The position numbers were made by a program, and so were the translations under genes. DNA of 14,485 bases, taken from assembly GCA_947176285.1 (NCBI GenBank), contig CAMWQF010000035.1, positions 1-14,485 on the forward strand. The letters are read 5' to 3'. The stretch's first letter is position 1; each line of letters begins with the position of its first letter. The notes under the pieces were generated by a model, which worked only from the letters and a program-made list of their open reading frames with translations, was not told the origin of the DNA and did no database searches. This document shows, one piece after another, positions 7,309 through 14,485 of the stretch. The stretch is from an uncultured Porphyromonadaceae bacterium. GTDB lineage: Bacteria > Bacteroidota > Bacteroidia > Bacteroidales > Muribaculaceae.

Positions 7309-9021
7309 ATGAAGAAGATTTTTGCCTTATTGCTTTTGATGCTTCCGATGCTTATGACAGCCGGGGAGACATACAGGAATCCAGTAATCAATGCCGATGT
7401 GCCTGACATAAGCGTCTGCAAAGTGGCAGACAATTATTATATGATAAGCACCACGATGCACCTGATGCCCGGAGGGCCTATCATGAAATCGAAAGATATG
7501 GTGAATTGGGAAACCATAGGATATGTATTCGACCGCATAGACGACGGCGACCGCTACGACCTTATTGACGGACAGACCGTATACGGACAAGGACAGTGGG
7601 CATCAAGCATCCGCTACCATATGGGAAAATTCTGGGTATGGTTCACAGCCAACGGCGACCCGGGAAAAGGTTTCGTATTCAGCGCAAAGAATCCGGAAGG
7701 ACCTTGGGAACTTGTAGCACGTCCACCCCACATGCATGATGCCTCCCTCTTCTTCGACGAGGATGGGAAACGCTATCTTTTCACCGGAAGCGGCGGATGC
7801 ACTGTTGTAGAATTGGATGAGAACTTCAATCCTCTGGAAGGCGGGCTTAACAAGAAAATTATCGACGGCTCAACTGATCCTGAAGAAAAGGGCGCCCTGT
7901 TGGAAGGGAGCAGTGTGATAAAGCATAATGGCAAATATTATGTCTGCATGATCTCCATGAAATGGGGAGCCGACGGCAGAGTTCGCCGCGAAGTTTGCTA
8001 CCGCTCCGACAAAATAGATGGACCCTACGAGAAGAAAATCATACTGGAAACTCCATTTGAATCTTACGGCGGAGTGGGACAAGGTTGCCTCGTAGGCGAT
8101 GACCAAAGCGACCGGGACTGGTGGGCATTGATATTTCAAGACCGTGGCGGCATCGGACGAGTGCCATGTGCACTTCCTGTCACATGGGTAGAGGGATGGC
8201 CAATGGTAGGAGAATACACAGGGGTGCCAAATCAGGCAATAAAAGAGAACCCGAACGACAATCCTACCGGTAATCCGAAACTTGACAGGAGAAACTATCG
8301 CACACCATCCGACGTTAGCAAGAAGCATCCCGACGTGTCCGGATTGATCGGAAGCGACGAATTCGATCAGCTGCCCATCGACCCCAACGGGGGCTATCAT
8401 GCCCGCAACGGATTAAACCTATATTGGCAATGGAATCATAACCCCATCGATGAGGCATGGAGTCTGACGGAGCGACCGGGATTTCTGAGGCTCAAGACAG
8501 CCCGTGTGGTTGACAATATGCAGGTTGCACCCAATACTTTGACCCAGCGTATGGCAGGCCCGGAATGCACCGGTGAAGTCAAGATAGATGTAGCAGGAAT
8601 GAAAGATGGAGACATCTGCGGTCTTGCCGCGTTCAACGGCGACAGCGGCGTGCTGCGCATCGTGAAGAAAGGTGGGAAATATTATCTCCAGCTTGCTGAG
8701 GAGAAGTCTGTATTTAAGCAGCCGCGTAATATAGAAAGAGTTGACGTGAATATTCTTGAAGAAGTGCCTTTGAAAATTAATAAGAAATCCGGCAGCAACA
8801 TCTATCTTCGCATAAAGGGTGATTTCAACCCGGGGCGCGACATGGCTTCATTTGCTTACAGCCTTGATGGAAACACCTGGACAGAATTCAAGCAGGAGAT
8901 ACCTATGAGATTTGACTACATGCGCCACTTTATGGGCACTAAATTTGCGCTCTTCAACTATTCCACGAAGCAGACGGGAGGACACGTCGATTTCGACTGG
9001 TTTCACTTCAACAACGAATAA
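7309..9021 (+). CDS. GH43 glycosidase, probably subfamily 12 (arabinofuranosidase/xylosidase)
   Basis: A 570-residue enzyme with a signal peptide (about 1-18, no lipobox cysteine), so probably periplasmic. The N-terminal five-bladed propeller (about 20-330) shows the GH43 catalytic set: base D33 in ADVPDISVCK, pKa-tuning D144 in HMHDASLFFD, and acid E199 in ALLEGSSVIK. A C-terminal concanavalin-like beta-sandwich (about 346-569) carries the motifs LYWQWNHNP, WSLTERPGFLRLKT, LTQRMAGPECTG and GGHVDFDWFHF. This two-domain build is typical of GH43_12, whose members are mostly alpha-L-arabinofuranosidases, some acting as beta-xylosidases. The enzyme would remove arabinose, or possibly xylose, from arabinoxylan fragments next to the GH115 step. 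Substrate choice between the two cannot be settled from motifs. The ATG at 7309 directly begins the signal peptide; no Shine-Dalgarno is visible, as is normal in this phylum. Only 3 bp separate its stop from the convergent glycosyltransferase. Confidence 0.93.
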   Translation: MKKIFALLLLMLPMLMTAGETYRNPVINADVPDISVCKVADNYYMISTTMHLMPGGPIMKSKDMVNWETIGYVFDRIDDGDRYDLIDGQTVYGQGQWASSIRYHMGKFWVWFTANGDPGKGFVFSAKNPEGPWELVARPPHMHDASLFFDEDGKRYLFTGSGGCTVVELDENFNPLEGGLNKKIIDGSTDPEEKGALLEGSSVIKHNGKYYVCMISMKWGADGRVRREVCYRSDKIDGPYEKKIILETPFESYGGVGQGCLVGDDQSDRDWWALIFQDRGGIGRVPCALPVTWVEGWPMVGEYTGVPNQAIKENPNDNPTGNPKLDRRNYRTPSDVSKKHPDVSGLIGSDEFDQLPIDPNGGYHARNGLNLYWQWNHNPIDEAWSLTERPGFLRLKTARVVDNMQVAPNTLTQRMAGPECTGEVKIDVAGMKDGDICGLAAFNGDSGVLRIVKKGGKYYLQLAEEKSVFKQPRNIERVDVNILEEVPLKINKKSGSNIYLRIKGDFNPGRDMASFAYSLDGNTWTEFKQEIPMRFDYMRHFMGTKFALFNYSTKQTGGHVDFDWFHFNNE

Positions 9022-9024
9022 GCG

Positions 9025-10047
9025 TTAAGCATTCTGTTGAATTGCATTGAGAATGGCTTGCTTTTCCGGAGTATCGAATGTGCAAGGATAACTTGGCATA
9101 CCTTTAACCGCCTTCAATCCCTTGGCGGCATATCTGCGATCGGCTAAGCGCGACAGAGGGCGCATTATCTTATGGCGTGAGAGAAAGGTCACTATCCGAT
9201 ATTTCAATGATATGGATGCAGTGTCTCTTTTCGCTTGGCATATCTTGATAATCTCTTCCCTTGCTTCCTCTTTCGCCATCGGTTGCATATCTGCAAGCAA
9301 ATTGGTAAGCGATGTGATGAATCCATTGTATTCATCCTTATATTCATCGGCAGTCTTCACGACAGAAATAGGGACAGTGGTGTCAGTAGCGGATCCTTCA
9401 ATCCTCTCCCTTGCACTGAAAAAGCATGTGATAGTGGCATAATTGCCGCAAATAAGCATGGCATGATTGAAATATTCCTCGGCAAGGAATAGATTTCTGA
9501 ATCTCAATTCCCCATTTGAATCAAAACAATAGGAATACACCTTGCGAAACGCATCAGTCCTTGCCACTCCATAAAGCAGTGAAGCATACATCGAAGTTTC
9601 CTTTTCAAGCCGCTCCAGGGAAGTTGGTGCGCAAACTTGCTTGTCGAAATACCTGATGTATCGAGGCAAGAACTCAACTGAATGCTTGCGGGGAGTAAAG
9701 GTAAGATAATGCCCCTGCGCTATGCTGAAATCAGGATGCTCTTCAAGAAATTCAGTCACTTTTTTAATGCCGGATGGGACAGCGAAGTCATCATCGGCAC
9801 AATAAAGCACATAAGGAGTCTGAATCATCGGAAGAATCTCCTTGACTTTCCGCAGCATGTGAACGCCAGGACGATGGATGTAAATAGTGTTTTCAGGACG
9901 AGGAATTTTGCCTGTATATTTATTTATAGAAGAATCGGGCACGATAATCCTGATATCCGTAGAACTGAAATATTCCAACAGACGTTGCAAACGTTCAGGC
10001 CTGTTGTGGGCAGGTATGATCACAGTGACATTACTAAGCATCTTCAT
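9025..10047 (-). CDS. GT-A fold glycosyltransferase (family 2-like)
   Basis: A 340-residue cytoplasmic protein with no signal peptide or clear membrane helix. The N terminus VTVIIPAHNRPERL is the nucleotide-sugar-binding start typical of GT-A (family 2-like) glycosyltransferases. YCADDDF, with aspartates at 85-87, is the expected metal-binding DXD-type motif. LAEEYFNHAM further on may supply the acidic acceptor-side residues. The C-terminal 100 residues are basic and helical and could contact the membrane. The sugar and acceptor cannot be predicted. The gene overlaps the end of the flippase gene by 14 bp, pointing to translational coupling and to a shared job in building or exporting a surface glycan. 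I chose the ATG at 10047; a TTG one codon upstream and an ATG two codons downstream (10041) are alternatives. Confidence 0.85.
   Translation of the reverse strand: MKMLSNVTVIIPAHNRPERLQRLLEYFSSTDIRIIVPDSSINKYTGKIPRPENTIYIHRPGVHMLRKVKEILPMIQTPYVLYCADDDFAVPSGIKKVTEFLEEHPDFSIAQGHYLTFTPRKHSVEFLPRYIRYFDKQVCAPTSLERLEKETSMYASLLYGVARTDAFRKVYSYCFDSNGELRFRNLFLAEEYFNHAMLICGNYATITCFFSARERIEGSATDTTVPISVVKTADEYKDEYNGFITSLTNLLADMQPMAKEEAREEIIKICQAKRDTASISLKYRIVTFLSRHKIMRPLSRLADRRYAAKGLKAVKGMPSYPCTFDTPEKQAILNAIQQNA
9027..9065 (+). terminator. Possible terminator for GH43
   Basis: Just after the GH43 stop, aagcattct (9027-9035) can pair with agaatggctt (9050-9059), giving a nine-pair stem with one bulged G and a 14-nt loop. 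A short TTTT run (9062-9065) follows on the plus strand. The stem lies inside the 3' end of the convergent glycosyltransferase gene. It is AT-rich and the T-run is short, so this is only a moderate candidate. No matching T-run exists for the minus strand. Confidence 0.35.
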
Positions 10048-11488
10048 CAATTTTTTTCTTTTTAAAATATTCCTTCACCTCTTCTATCTCTGAGGCTCCA
10101 ATCAATTTCATCACAAGAAAATAAAGGGTGGCAGCCATCGCTATTTTTGCGCCAAGCGCCAAAAAATTATTGGCGATTCCTTTAGTAACAAACTCTGTGA
10201 ACCCTATTACTGTTGCAGAGATGAAAAGATATGGTGATATATCAGCCAATACATCTCTGAGTCGCAATCCAATACATCTGAATGCGGATCTTTGCCACAC
10301 TAACAGCCAGAGAATATTGAGCACAGTGTAGACCATAAGCATCACGTTTAAGCCAAATCTATAACTTCCCACTACGCACAAGAGCTGCAGCAAGCCCAAC
10401 GAGATTGTGGTCCACATATATATTCCGGGGCGATTTATGGCATTAAAGAGATTGCCATAAAGTGTGCTTACCGGCATGAACGCACCCCACACGCACAAGA
10501 TTTGCATCACAGGCACACAGTCAATCCATTTGTCGGTGATCGCTATCGTAATCAACTGAGGAGACACAATGGCAAATCCGAACATGGCAGGGAAACTTAT
10601 GAAAACCGTAAACCTGAGTATTTTTCGGAATATGCGGCACAGGCGTTGCGGATCATCGCCAGCCTCACGAAAAACAGGTTGTCCAACTCCATTTATGGTC
10701 ATCGTAAGAGTTGAGTAGCACATTGCCACCCATTTGTTGCCCTGTGTGTAGAAGCCGGTGAGTCGCATACCATAAAATCTGGCAAGCAACAATGCAAAGA
10801 AGTTGTTGTTGATATGAGTGAATACTGAAGTAGCCAATTGCTTCAGGCTGAACGGCAGCATCGACTTGATAGCACTCCAATCAAATTCAGCGCGTGGCAG
10901 CCAACGACATTTAATCCATAATAAAACAGCCATACTTCCCGAATAGACGGTATTCTGCATGGCGAGTCCCCAATATCCCCAGCCATGATAGGCGCAAATG
11001 ACACCCACAGTGCCCGACAAAGTAACAGCCACAAGCATCATCTGAGTGCGCTCCTTGACCCTCATGTTGCGAAACAGGATAGCAGTCGGGGTGGCAGATA
11101 GTCCACCGAACACAAAACCTAAAAACAAAAGGCGCGAAAGCGGCACCATTTCCGGCATTCGATAGAATTCCGCTATCAAAGGGGCTAAAAAAAACAGGAC
11201 TGCATATAGCAACAGGCTCACAACGACATTAAACCAGAATACCGAATTTAAATCGCGGTCAGTCACTTCCCTCTTGTTGACAATAGCGAGTATAAACCCA
11301 CTTTCAGAGAGCATCCCTGCCACACCCGAAAATAGAGTCAAAGCCCCTATCACTCCGTAGTCTGCCGGAGTCAGGAGCCTTGCAAGGAATATGCCGAACA
11401 GCAAATTGAGCAACTGGAAAGCACCGCTGCCGATGCCTCCCCAAAGCAACCCTTTGGCTGTGCGTTTCTTTAATTCTTCCTCTGCCAT
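10034..11488 (-). CDS. Wzx-like polysaccharide flippase (MOP superfamily)
   Basis: A 484-residue integral membrane protein of the lipopolysaccharide/oligosaccharide flippase group, the usual length for the family, with about 12-14 hydrophobic helices. The first 60 residues show the family signature: a basic start (KKRTAKGLLWGG), then FLARLLTPADYGVIGALT. The loop FRNMRVKERTQ after the fourth helix and ARFYGMRLTGFYTQGNKW in the middle are also typical. Family role: moves lipid-linked oligosaccharides across the inner membrane for surface polysaccharide assembly. It begins 26 bp after the calcium ATPase gene and overlaps the glycosyltransferase gene by 14 bp, so the three are probably co-transcribed. 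The lysine-rich tail (EYFKKKKIDEDA) is cytoplasmic by prediction. The ATG at 11488 fits the conserved N terminus. The glycan carried is unknown, and the rest of a polysaccharide cluster is absent here. Confidence 0.88.
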   Translation of the reverse strand: MAEEELKKRTAKGLLWGGIGSGAFQLLNLLFGIFLARLLTPADYGVIGALTLFSGVAGMLSESGFILAIVNKREVTDRDLNSVFWFNVVVSLLLYAVLFFLAPLIAEFYRMPEMVPLSRLLFLGFVFGGLSATPTAILFRNMRVKERTQMMLVAVTLSGTVGVICAYHGWGYWGLAMQNTVYSGSMAVLLWIKCRWLPRAEFDWSAIKSMLPFSLKQLATSVFTHINNNFFALLLARFYGMRLTGFYTQGNKWVAMCYSTLTMTINGVGQPVFREAGDDPQRLCRIFRKILRFTVFISFPAMFGFAIVSPQLITIAITDKWIDCVPVMQILCVWGAFMPVSTLYGNLFNAINRPGIYMWTTISLGLLQLLCVVGSYRFGLNVMLMVYTVLNILWLLVWQRSAFRCIGLRLRDVLADISPYLFISATVIGFTEFVTKGIANNFLALGAKIAMAATLYFLVMKLIGASEIEEVKEYFKKKKIDEDA

Positions 11489-11514
11489 GTGTTATGAAGC
11501 AGTATTAACAACTC

Positions 11515-14175
11515 CTATTTTTTGAAGAGTCGGAGGAATTCCCCTATCCAAAGGACAAAGGAAGTAGAACCTATAATGATCAGCCAGTCGATAATGCGCA
11601 GCGGCACCACGTTGAAAAATTCACCCCCTACTGTGACAATTGCTATTTGCCCTATAAGGATAGCCAAGGCTATAGTCACAAAGCCGCTTGCCCCTTTTAA
11701 ATGGAAAGCACTGCGCCCTGTCTCGAAGGCTCGGGCATTAAACATGTTCCAAAACTGCAGGAATACGAATATAGTGAAGAACATCGAGAGTTCGTAGCGC
11801 GTCAGGCTCGCAATCCCCGGCTCTCCAGCCTGAGGAATGAATGAGAAGAGTTGAGTCATAGAGTCGACTGAATAATGCTCGAAAATGTAGAGGATGCCCA
11901 AAAGGATCAAGAAGAAGATACCTCCGACCCCTATTATCGATCTCCACATAGGGCGATTGATTATGAATGCCTCGCGAGAACGGGGTTTCTCTTTCATCAC
12001 GCTTGCCGAAGGGGGGAGAGAAGCGAGAGCCATGGCAGCAAAAGTGTCCATGATAAGGTTAACCCAGAGCATCTGGGTGACAGTCAATGGTGATTCCGTG
12101 CCCATAAACGCACCGGCAAGCACTATCAGGCAGGCAGCCACATTTACTGTCATCTGGAAGAGGATGAAGCGTTGGATGTTCTGATAAAGCGAACGTCCCC
12201 ACATCACGGCCCTGCCGATTGATGAGAAAGAGTTGTCGACTATCGTTATGTCGGAAGCCTCCTTTGCCACTGAAGTGCCGTCACCCATTGAAAGACCGAC
12301 ATGCGCAGCCTTAAGCGCCGGGGCATCGTTTGTGCCGTCGCCGGTCACCGCCACCACCTCGTTTTTCCCTTGAAGCGTCTCAACGAGGCGTTTTTTATCC
12401 ATCGGGCGCGCACGTGCTATAATCTTCAAATCACCTATACGTTCTTTGAGCTCATCATCGGATAGAGCCTCAAATTCCAAGCCTGTGATGATATTTCGGT
12501 CAGTGTCGACTGCATCATCCCAGATGCCTACCTGCCTGCCGATTTCCTTGGCAGTGCCGGGAGTGTCGCCAGTCACGATCTTGACTTTGATTCCTGCATC
12601 AGTGACCTCTCGGACGGCATCCGGCACATCAGCACGGACAGGGTCGGAAATAGCGACAATGCCAAGGAAAGTCAAATTCACGGCAGCCACTTTTCCATCC
12701 TTAATAGCAATGTCTTCATCATTTACTTCTTGATATGCAAAACCAAGAGTACGCATCGCCATATTCTGGTATTCAAGAAGTTGCGCATCAATTTCAGCCT
12801 TAGTCACGCCGGCGGTGTTCTTGCACATGCCGAATACGATCTCCGGCGCACCCTTAACGTATAGGATATTCTTCCCGGTGGAAGATTTCACCACCGTAGC
12901 CATATATTTCCGCTCTGTAGTGAAGGGAAGTTCCTCAATGGTCTTAGCCTTTGCCCTGAGTGCGGCATAGTCAACGCCACGCTCGTTAAGCCAAAGAAGG
13001 AGGGCACCCTCTGTAGGGTTGCCCAGCACTTGTGGTTTTTCACCGGCAAGATCAAGTTGAGCAGTGGAATTTACGGCAATACCTTCATAAAGCACTTCAT
13101 CAGAAGGATTTCCAAAGAAATTCGTCTTGTAAATCTGCATCTGGTTTTGGGTGAGGGTTCCGGTCTTGTCTGTGCAGATCACGGTAGTGGCACCCATTGT
13201 CTCGCATGCATGCATCTTCCTCACGAGGTTGTTGGTCTTCAGCATACGGCGCATTGAATATGCCAATGAGAGGATCACTGCCATAGGCAGACCTTCCGGA
13301 ACAGCCACTACCACAAGGGTTACGGCTATCATCAGCGTCTGGAGCAGATATGTGATAAAGTGAATCCAATCAAAAGGATGACTGATGAAGAACATTATGA
13401 TTCTTCCCACGACAATGAGAATCGCCACGGCATATGAAGCCTTGGTGATAAGGTCGCCGAGGCGGTCTAGCTGCTCGTTGAGAGGAGTCTTGACACTGTC
13501 GTCGATCTGTGCTGCTTCAAACACCTTGCCATTTTCTGTCTTGTCTCCAACGGCAAGCACTCGCATCACACCGTGACCCTCCATGATCTTGGTGCCGCGC
13601 ATCACGTGGTTGCTGGGGAAAGTGGCGTCGGGATCAAATTGAGAGGGGTCGGTGGTCTTATGGCAGATAGGTTCCCCGGTCAGAGTCGATTCGTCAATGT
13701 TGAGCGAAACAGCATCGAGAAGTTCACCGTCGCCCGGCACTTCCTCGCCTGTGTTGAGTATTACGGTGTCGCCCACCACCACGTCTTTCTTTGGGATTTG
13801 AGTGGCATTGCCGTTGCGAATCACTTGGACAGGTTCATCATCGTTTACTTGATTCAGGAGCTCGAATTCTTTATCGGCTTTCATCTCGAAATAGAAAGCG
13901 AGTCCTGTTGCAAGAAAGATTGCTATAAATATACCTACCGGCTCGAAGAATACAGTGGGTCCTTCGTGAAGTCCCCAATATTCATAGCAAGAGATGCCAA
14001 TGGAAAGAGCACCGGCAATCAGAAGGATAATGATCAAAGGGTCGCTGAATTTCTCGAGGAAACGTTTCCAGAGAGGAACTTTAGCAGCCGGAGTAAGAAT
14101 GTTGACGCCGTGAGTAGCGCGGCTTTCTATCACTTGCTTGTCGGTCAGGCCGGCAAAACGATGTTTTTCTGCCAT
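11515..14175 (-). CDS. Calcium-translocating P-type ATPase, type IIB (PMCA-like)
   Basis: An 886-residue inner-membrane pump that should export Ca2+ using ATP. All the P-type landmarks are present: actuator TGE at 166-168, PEGLP at 293-297, phosphorylated D336 in DKTGT, nucleotide-binding KGAPE at 441-445, TGD at 535-537 and hinge TGDGTNDAP at 611-619. Ten membrane helices are predictable, at about 45-63, 74-97, 245-265, 272-302, 668-690, 697-718, 742-765, 793-815, 830-850 and 860-883. E294 together with N706 and D710 in VNLIMD forms the single calcium site expected for type IIB pumps. The reading frame extends 20 codons upstream to 14235, but that part is written by the ATGCATAAT leader repeats, so I chose the ATG at 14175 (MAEKHRFAGL). 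It is first in a probable three-gene transcript with the flippase and glycosyltransferase. Substrate specificity other than calcium is possible but less likely. Confidence 0.94.
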   Translation of the reverse strand: MAEKHRFAGLTDKQVIESRATHGVNILTPAAKVPLWKRFLEKFSDPLIIILLIAGALSIGISCYEYWGLHEGPTVFFEPVGIFIAIFLATGLAFYFEMKADKEFELLNQVNDDEPVQVIRNGNATQIPKKDVVVGDTVILNTGEEVPGDGELLDAVSLNIDESTLTGEPICHKTTDPSQFDPDATFPSNHVMRGTKIMEGHGVMRVLAVGDKTENGKVFEAAQIDDSVKTPLNEQLDRLGDLITKASYAVAILIVVGRIIMFFISHPFDWIHFITYLLQTLMIAVTLVVVAVPEGLPMAVILSLAYSMRRMLKTNNLVRKMHACETMGATTVICTDKTGTLTQNQMQIYKTNFFGNPSDEVLYEGIAVNSTAQLDLAGEKPQVLGNPTEGALLLWLNERGVDYAALRAKAKTIEELPFTTERKYMATVVKSSTGKNILYVKGAPEIVFGMCKNTAGVTKAEIDAQLLEYQNMAMRTLGFAYQEVNDEDIAIKDGKVAAVNLTFLGIVAISDPVRADVPDAVREVTDAGIKVKIVTGDTPGTAKEIGRQVGIWDDAVDTDRNIITGLEFEALSDDELKERIGDLKIIARARPMDKKRLVETLQGKNEVVAVTGDGTNDAPALKAAHVGLSMGDGTSVAKEASDITIVDNSFSSIGRAVMWGRSLYQNIQRFILFQMTVNVAACLIVLAGAFMGTESPLTVTQMLWVNLIMDTFAAMALASLPPSASVMKEKPRSREAFIINRPMWRSIIGVGGIFFLILLGILYIFEHYSVDSMTQLFSFIPQAGEPGIASLTRYELSMFFTIFVFLQFWNMFNARAFETGRSAFHLKGASGFVTIALAILIGQIAIVTVGGEFFNVVPLRIIDWLIIIGSTSFVLWIGEFLRLFKK

Positions 14176-14189
14176 AGCGTTTTTATTAA

Positions 14190-14278
14190 ATGCATAATTC
14201 TTAATGCAAAATGCCTTATTTAATGCATAATTCATAATTCATAATGCATAATCTTTTTTTGACAGCACAATGCATAAT
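14190..14278. repeat. ATGCATAAT repeats in the ATPase leader
   Basis: Four exact copies of ATGCATAAT start at 14190, 14223, 14244 and 14270, with partial copies (ATGCAAAAT, TTCATAATT) between them. Each holds the palindrome ATGCAT. They fall between the predicted ATPase promoter and its start codon, so they would be transcribed in the 5' leader and could pair with each other. The leftmost copies are also read in frame with the ATPase, creating an apparent but unlikely 20-codon extension. The role is unknown. Confidence 0.7.
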
Positions 14279-14291
14279 CTGAAATTTTGTG

Positions 14292-14323
14292 CAAAGTTAG
14301 TGAAAAATATGGGATAATTGAAA
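14292..14323 (-). promoter_or_regulatory. Promoter of the ATPase-flippase-glycosyltransferase unit
   Basis: On the minus strand, TTTC (14323-14320, one base off TTTG) is followed after 20 nt by TAACTTTG (14299-14292), a full match to the Bacteroidetes -7 box. Transcription would start near 14285, leaving a leader of about 110 nt that contains the ATGCATAAT repeats. No other promoter of similar quality is evident in the 26-bp gap before the flippase, which supports one transcript for all three genes. Confidence 0.55.
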
Positions 14324-14341
14324 AAAGATGCTGAATTTTGT

Positions 14342-14429
14342 ATGGTTTCGAGGTTTCTAGGGTTCGAGGTTTCTAGGGGTCGAGGTTTCGAGGTTTCGAG
14401 GGATCTAGGTTTAAAGAGGTAGAGGTATC
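14342..14429. repeat. Eleven-unit 8-bp degenerate tandem repeat, right edge
   Basis: Counting from 14342, the sequence falls into eleven consecutive 8-mers without a gap. Four are exactly gaggtttc (14350, 14366, 14382, 14390). Variants include tagggttc (14358), taggggtc (14374), gagggatc (14398), taggttta (14406) and gaggtatc (14422). Every unit keeps a GG or longer G-run, so G-tracts recur about every 8 bp on the plus strand. Similar units occur at 1-28 in the same orientation. The array lies upstream of the ATPase promoter and is not part of a recognised gene. About 55 nt beyond it, up to the window end, show nothing identifiable. Confidence 0.8.
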
Positions 14430-14485
14430 TAAATATAAAGACTTAATCTGATACACATATGACGCTTACGACGAATAAAGTGGAA

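Noticed and set aside
13573..14223. Plus-strand open frame of 216 codons opposite the calcium ATPase
   Set aside because: It is antisense to a highly conserved P-type ATPase region, with no promoter or family signature of its own.
14176..14235. N-terminal extension of the ATPase to an ATG at 14235
   Set aside because: The extra 20 codons are written by the ATGCATAAT leader repeats and are absent from the normal family N terminus, while MAEKHRFAGL at 14175 fits well.
14459..14485. Possible start of a plus-strand gene (ATG at 14459, nine codons open to the window end)
   Set aside because: It is too short to judge, with no Bacteroidetes promoter or ribosome site visible upstream.
1..14485. CRISPR array, phage, transposon or integrase signals
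   Set aside because: The repeats seen are 8-9 bp units without spacers of CRISPR size, and no transposase, recombinase or phage protein is encoded.

Overview
The window looks like chromosomal DNA of a gut-type Bacteroidales bacterium, with Muribaculaceae or a relative as my best guess. It carries a hybrid two-component system (HTCS), glycan-degrading enzymes typical of that order, promoters of the Bacteroidetes type (TTTG about 20 nt before TAnnTTTG), and starts without clear Shine-Dalgarno sequences. There are six complete protein genes. I see no rRNA, tRNA, CRISPR array, transposase or phage gene.

Left half (about 232-9021) is a small xylan side-chain locus. An HTCS sensor/regulator (232-4203, minus) lies downstream of a GH115 alpha-glucuronidase (4354-6915, minus). 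A GH43 glycosidase, probably subfamily 12 (7309-9021, plus), diverges from GH115 across a 393-bp control region with promoter candidates in both directions. GH115 and GH43 both have signal peptides, so they should act in the periplasm and remove (4-O-methyl)glucuronic acid and arabinose or xylose from imported glucuronoarabinoxylan fragments. The HTCS is probably the sensor for the same material. No SusC/SusD pair or endo-xylanase is visible in the window.

Right half (9025-14175, all minus) is a tightly packed three-gene unit: a type IIB calcium P-type ATPase, then after 26 bp a Wzx-like polysaccharide flippase, then with a short overlap a GT-A glycosyltransferase. Its last gene converges on GH43 with only 3 bp between the two stop codons.

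Both edges of the window carry a degenerate G-rich tandem repeat on the same strand. The right copy (14342-14429) keeps an 8-bp period for eleven units. The left copy (1-28) is shorter and truncated by the window edge. The leader of the calcium ATPase also holds four ATGCATAAT repeats. I found no clear evidence of a wholly new biological system. The non-coding structures (edge repeats, divergent control region, inverted repeat around the HTCS promoter) are the parts the gene annotation does not explain.
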